A DNA stretch of 64,000 bases from Desulfomarina profundi. GTDB lineage: Bacteria; Desulfobacterota; Desulfobulbia; Desulfobulbales; Desulfocapsaceae. A program made the translations under genes and the position numbers. The notes below the pieces were generated by a model, which worked only from the letters and a program-made list of their open reading frames with translations, was not told where the DNA came from and did not search any database. Each line of letters opens with the position of its first letter. Within the stretch, counting starts at the first letter, position 1. The DNA lies in the NCBI RefSeq assembly GCF_019703855.1, contig NZ_AP024086.1, forward strand, positions 4,236,501 through 4,300,500, given 5' to 3'. This document shows positions 62,329 through 64,000 of this stretch, in pieces.

Positions 62329-63035
62329 ATCAGGAGATCCTCCCGGGAAGGTGTCAACTGGCTGAAGTCGGTGATGGAGGGAAAACTGTCGGAAAACGCC
62401 GGTGCAAGTCTGGAGCTGGGTCTGGCAATATGGCAGAGATGATGGATACCGAATTTACGTGCGGAAAAAAGAACCTTTTCAGTATCATCAGCAAAAAAAG
62501 TGGTTTCTTTTGCAAAGGGAAGAAGAGTTTCAAGAGTCTTCCAGAATCGCTGCCTTTCCTTGGGTGCCCCAACATCATTTGAGGAAAAAACAGCTTGAAA
62601 GTAACCCTTCAGGGCAACTTTGTCGAGCTTGACATCGAGGGTCTTCGGGTGGGCGTTGGTCACAAGGAAGATTTTCTTCTCGAGTGTTGTGAGGTGGTCA
62701 AGAAAATCAATCACTCCAGGATGGATTGCAATGAGGTGACTGACTTCTTTTTTCAGCATGGGAATATTCAGATCCAGTTTTGCCGACCAATGATCGAGGT
62801 CTGTCCAGAGCAGTGTGTTTTCAACCGATTTATAGGTGGCAAGCAGTTGTCTCCGTGCTGTTGCCAGGTCGAGATTGTTTTTTCCGGCAAACACCCGGGG
62901 GACATACTCGTTCCAGAAATAGTCATCGAAATACCTGTCCAGCAGTGTACCGTCCAGGTCAAGGAAAACTGTTTCTATCTCATGCCAGTGGAAGAGAGTC
63001 GGCTTTTTCTCAAAGGGTTGTTCAAGTATTTTCAT
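62325..63035 (-). CDS. HAD-superfamily hydrolase, YrfG-like nucleotidase
   Basis: 236 residues. Motif I FLDLDGTLLD has the nucleophile Asp; motif II is LVTNAH, and motif III/IV KERQRFWKTL and FFADDTEKVL. The long cap between (DDYFWNEYVPRVFAGKNNLD) is like the GMP/IMP nucleotidase YrfG. It probably dephosphorylates a nucleotide in the cytoplasm. It overlaps the end of mfd by 14 bases and the start of the GlpQ-like gene by 4, so the three are likely co-transcribed. Confidence 0.86.
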   Translation of the reverse strand: MKILEQPFEKKPTLFHWHEIETVFLDLDGTLLDRYFDDYFWNEYVPRVFAGKNNLDLATARRQLLATYKSVENTLLWTDLDHWSAKLDLNIPMLKKEVSHLIAIHPGVIDFLDHLTTLEKKIFLVTNAHPKTLDVKLDKVALKGYFQAVFSSNDVGAPKERQRFWKTLETLLPFAKETTFFADDTEKVLFSARKFGIHHLCHIARPSSRLAPAFSDSFPSITDFSQLTPSREDLLI

Positions 63036-64000
63036 GATCAGTCAGGTTTTCCAGATCTGTTAAGGTACGGGAAAGGAATTTAAAAAGCTGTTCGGTTGTA
63101 TCCATTTTACGGCAGATAATCAGCCGTCCCTCCGGAGTAATTTTCGGCGGTGGATTCTTTCTTCTCTTCCCCGGGAATTTCTCCAGGTAGCCAAGCAGCA
63201 TTTCCGGTCTGAGCGGTGTATCATCTGAAAAATGAAATACCAGGGTATCACGGCCCTTTTCAAGTTTTTTTATCCTGAGAAAGGAAAGACGTTTTTTTAT
63301 GGCAACGATCGTGAACAGATTTTCTGTTTCCCGCGGGATTTTACCGTACCTGTCGATCAGTTCGTCCCTGAGATCTCCATCACTGTCAGCCGGAGATGTA
63401 GCAAGGGCAGCAATTCTCCGGTAGGTAATATATCGCTGGCTGACATCGGGAATATAGGAAGCGGGAATATAAGCGGAGATCTGGAGATTGATTTCCGGAT
63501 CAATGTAGTCCCGGATCGTTTCCGCATCCTTTTGCCCGCTTCTTCTTTTCAGGTCGGCAACGGTCTTCTGCAGCAGATCAAGATAAAGATCATAACCGAT
63601 TGCTGCAATATTCCCACTCTGGGAAACACCGAGCAGGTTTCCGCCGCCGCGGATCTGTAGATCGCTCATGGCAAGTTTAAAACCGCCTCCCAGGTCATTA
63701 CAGTCCATAAGTGCCCGAAGTCTGTCCCTGGAGTCGCGACTGAGATGGTCGATGGAGGGAACGAGCAGGTAGGCGAAAGACTGTACATTTGATCGTCCGA
63801 CCCTGCCCCGTAACTGGTAGATTTCAGCAAGTCCAAGCATATCGGCTCGGTTGATAATGATGGTGTTGGCAGAGGGAATATCAAGTCCGGATTCGATGAT
63901 GGTGGTGCTGACCAGGACATCAATTTCACGGTTGACAAAGGAGACCATGATTTCTTCCAGTTCCCTGCCATTCATCTGACCGTGGGCTACGGCAACACGT
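63022..64000 (-). CDS. mfd: Transcription-repair coupling factor Mfd, C-terminal part (partial)
   Basis: About 326 C-terminal residues. The window edge cuts the gene. VAVAHGQMNGRELEEIMVSFV, VLVSTTIIESGLDIPSANTIII and AEIYQLRGRVGRS are helicase motifs IV-VI of Mfd. FKLAMSDLQIRGGGNLLG follows, and the C-terminal TRCF domain (INLQISAYIPASYIPDVSQRY) ends the protein. Mfd removes stalled RNA polymerase at lesions. The first two thirds lie beyond 64000. Confidence 0.93.
   Translation of the reverse strand, partial: RVAVAHGQMNGRELEEIMVSFVNREIDVLVSTTIIESGLDIPSANTIIINRADMLGLAEIYQLRGRVGRSNVQSFAYLLVPSIDHLSRDSRDRLRALMDCNDLGGGFKLAMSDLQIRGGGNLLGVSQSGNIAAIGYDLYLDLLQKTVADLKRRSGQKDAETIRDYIDPEINLQISAYIPASYIPDVSQRYITYRRIAALATSPADSDGDLRDELIDRYGKIPRETENLFTIVAIKKRLSFLRIKKLEKGRDTLVFHFSDDTPLRPEMLLGYLEKFPGKRRKNPPPKITPEGRLIICRKMDTTEQLFKFLSRTLTDLENLTDHENT

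Noticed and set aside
1-64000. CRISPR arrays, tRNA and rRNA genes
   Set aside because: No regularly spaced repeats, cloverleaf sequences or rRNA signatures were found on either strand by reading.

Overview
The window looks like a chromosomal segment of an anaerobic Desulfobacterota bacterium, probably from the Desulfobulbales/Desulfocapsaceae neighbourhood. The signs are a trihydroxybenzene transhydroxylase (a molybdenum enzyme of strict anaerobes), a ferredoxin-thioredoxin reductase catalytic chain, an octaheme hydroxylamine-oxidoreductase-like cytochrome, a split P-protein glycine cleavage system, a probable selenoprotein, and many short hairpin or inverted-repeat elements between genes. 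Taxonomy is an inference. No rRNA, tRNA, CRISPR array or complete insertion sequence was seen.

1-27.2 kb is a catabolic island. It begins with a TRAP transporter (end of dctP, dctQ, dctM), then a hybrid sensor kinase, two cyclase-family metallohydrolases, an MFS transporter, a small redox block (UspA, glutaredoxin, FTR catalytic chain, SlyD-type FKBP), and both subunits of a pyrogallol-phloroglucinol transhydroxylase-like enzyme. A HesB-like Cys-rich protein and a GntR/FCD regulator follow, heading an operon for an FAH-family protein, an MhpB-like extradiol dioxygenase, a BKACE-type keto-acid cleavage enzyme and, slightly apart, aconitase B. The block ends with an AEC permease and a glutamine-synthetase-like ligase / aldehyde dehydrogenase / Fe-alcohol dehydrogenase trio that suggests amine use through gamma-glutamylation. 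A near-palindrome, ATTGYATGTAAT, recurs in front of the cyclases, MFS gene, transhydroxylase and GntR gene and is the best candidate operator of a local regulon.

27.2-41.5 kb is mixed: YceI, a ferric-reductase-like membrane protein, an orphan 543-residue exported protein, a DsrE-like protein, AraC-AzlC-AzlD, the octaheme cytochrome behind an FNR/HcpR-like box, a DUF2142/GT-C-type membrane protein, an EamA transporter, a glycosyltransferase and a PIF1-like helicase. 41.5-50 kb carries an RND tripartite efflux operon with GtrA, and an NAD-dependent epimerase.

50-60.1 kb holds a CDP-alcohol phosphatidyltransferase, an unusual bactofilin-AAA ATPase fusion, two small membrane proteins, a TusA-like gene with an in-frame TGA and a SECIS-like hairpin, an Lrp regulator, and the gcvT-gcvH-gcvPA-gcvPB-lipB-lipA operon. 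60.2-64 kb has a glycine-zipper lipoprotein, a degenerate GDPD-like exported protein, a HAD phosphatase and the C-terminal third of Mfd.

Seven genes are interrupted by eight single-base losses, all repairable by one added G or C, usually in a G/C run. This looks like a systematic sequencing or assembly error, so I annotate these as single genes.
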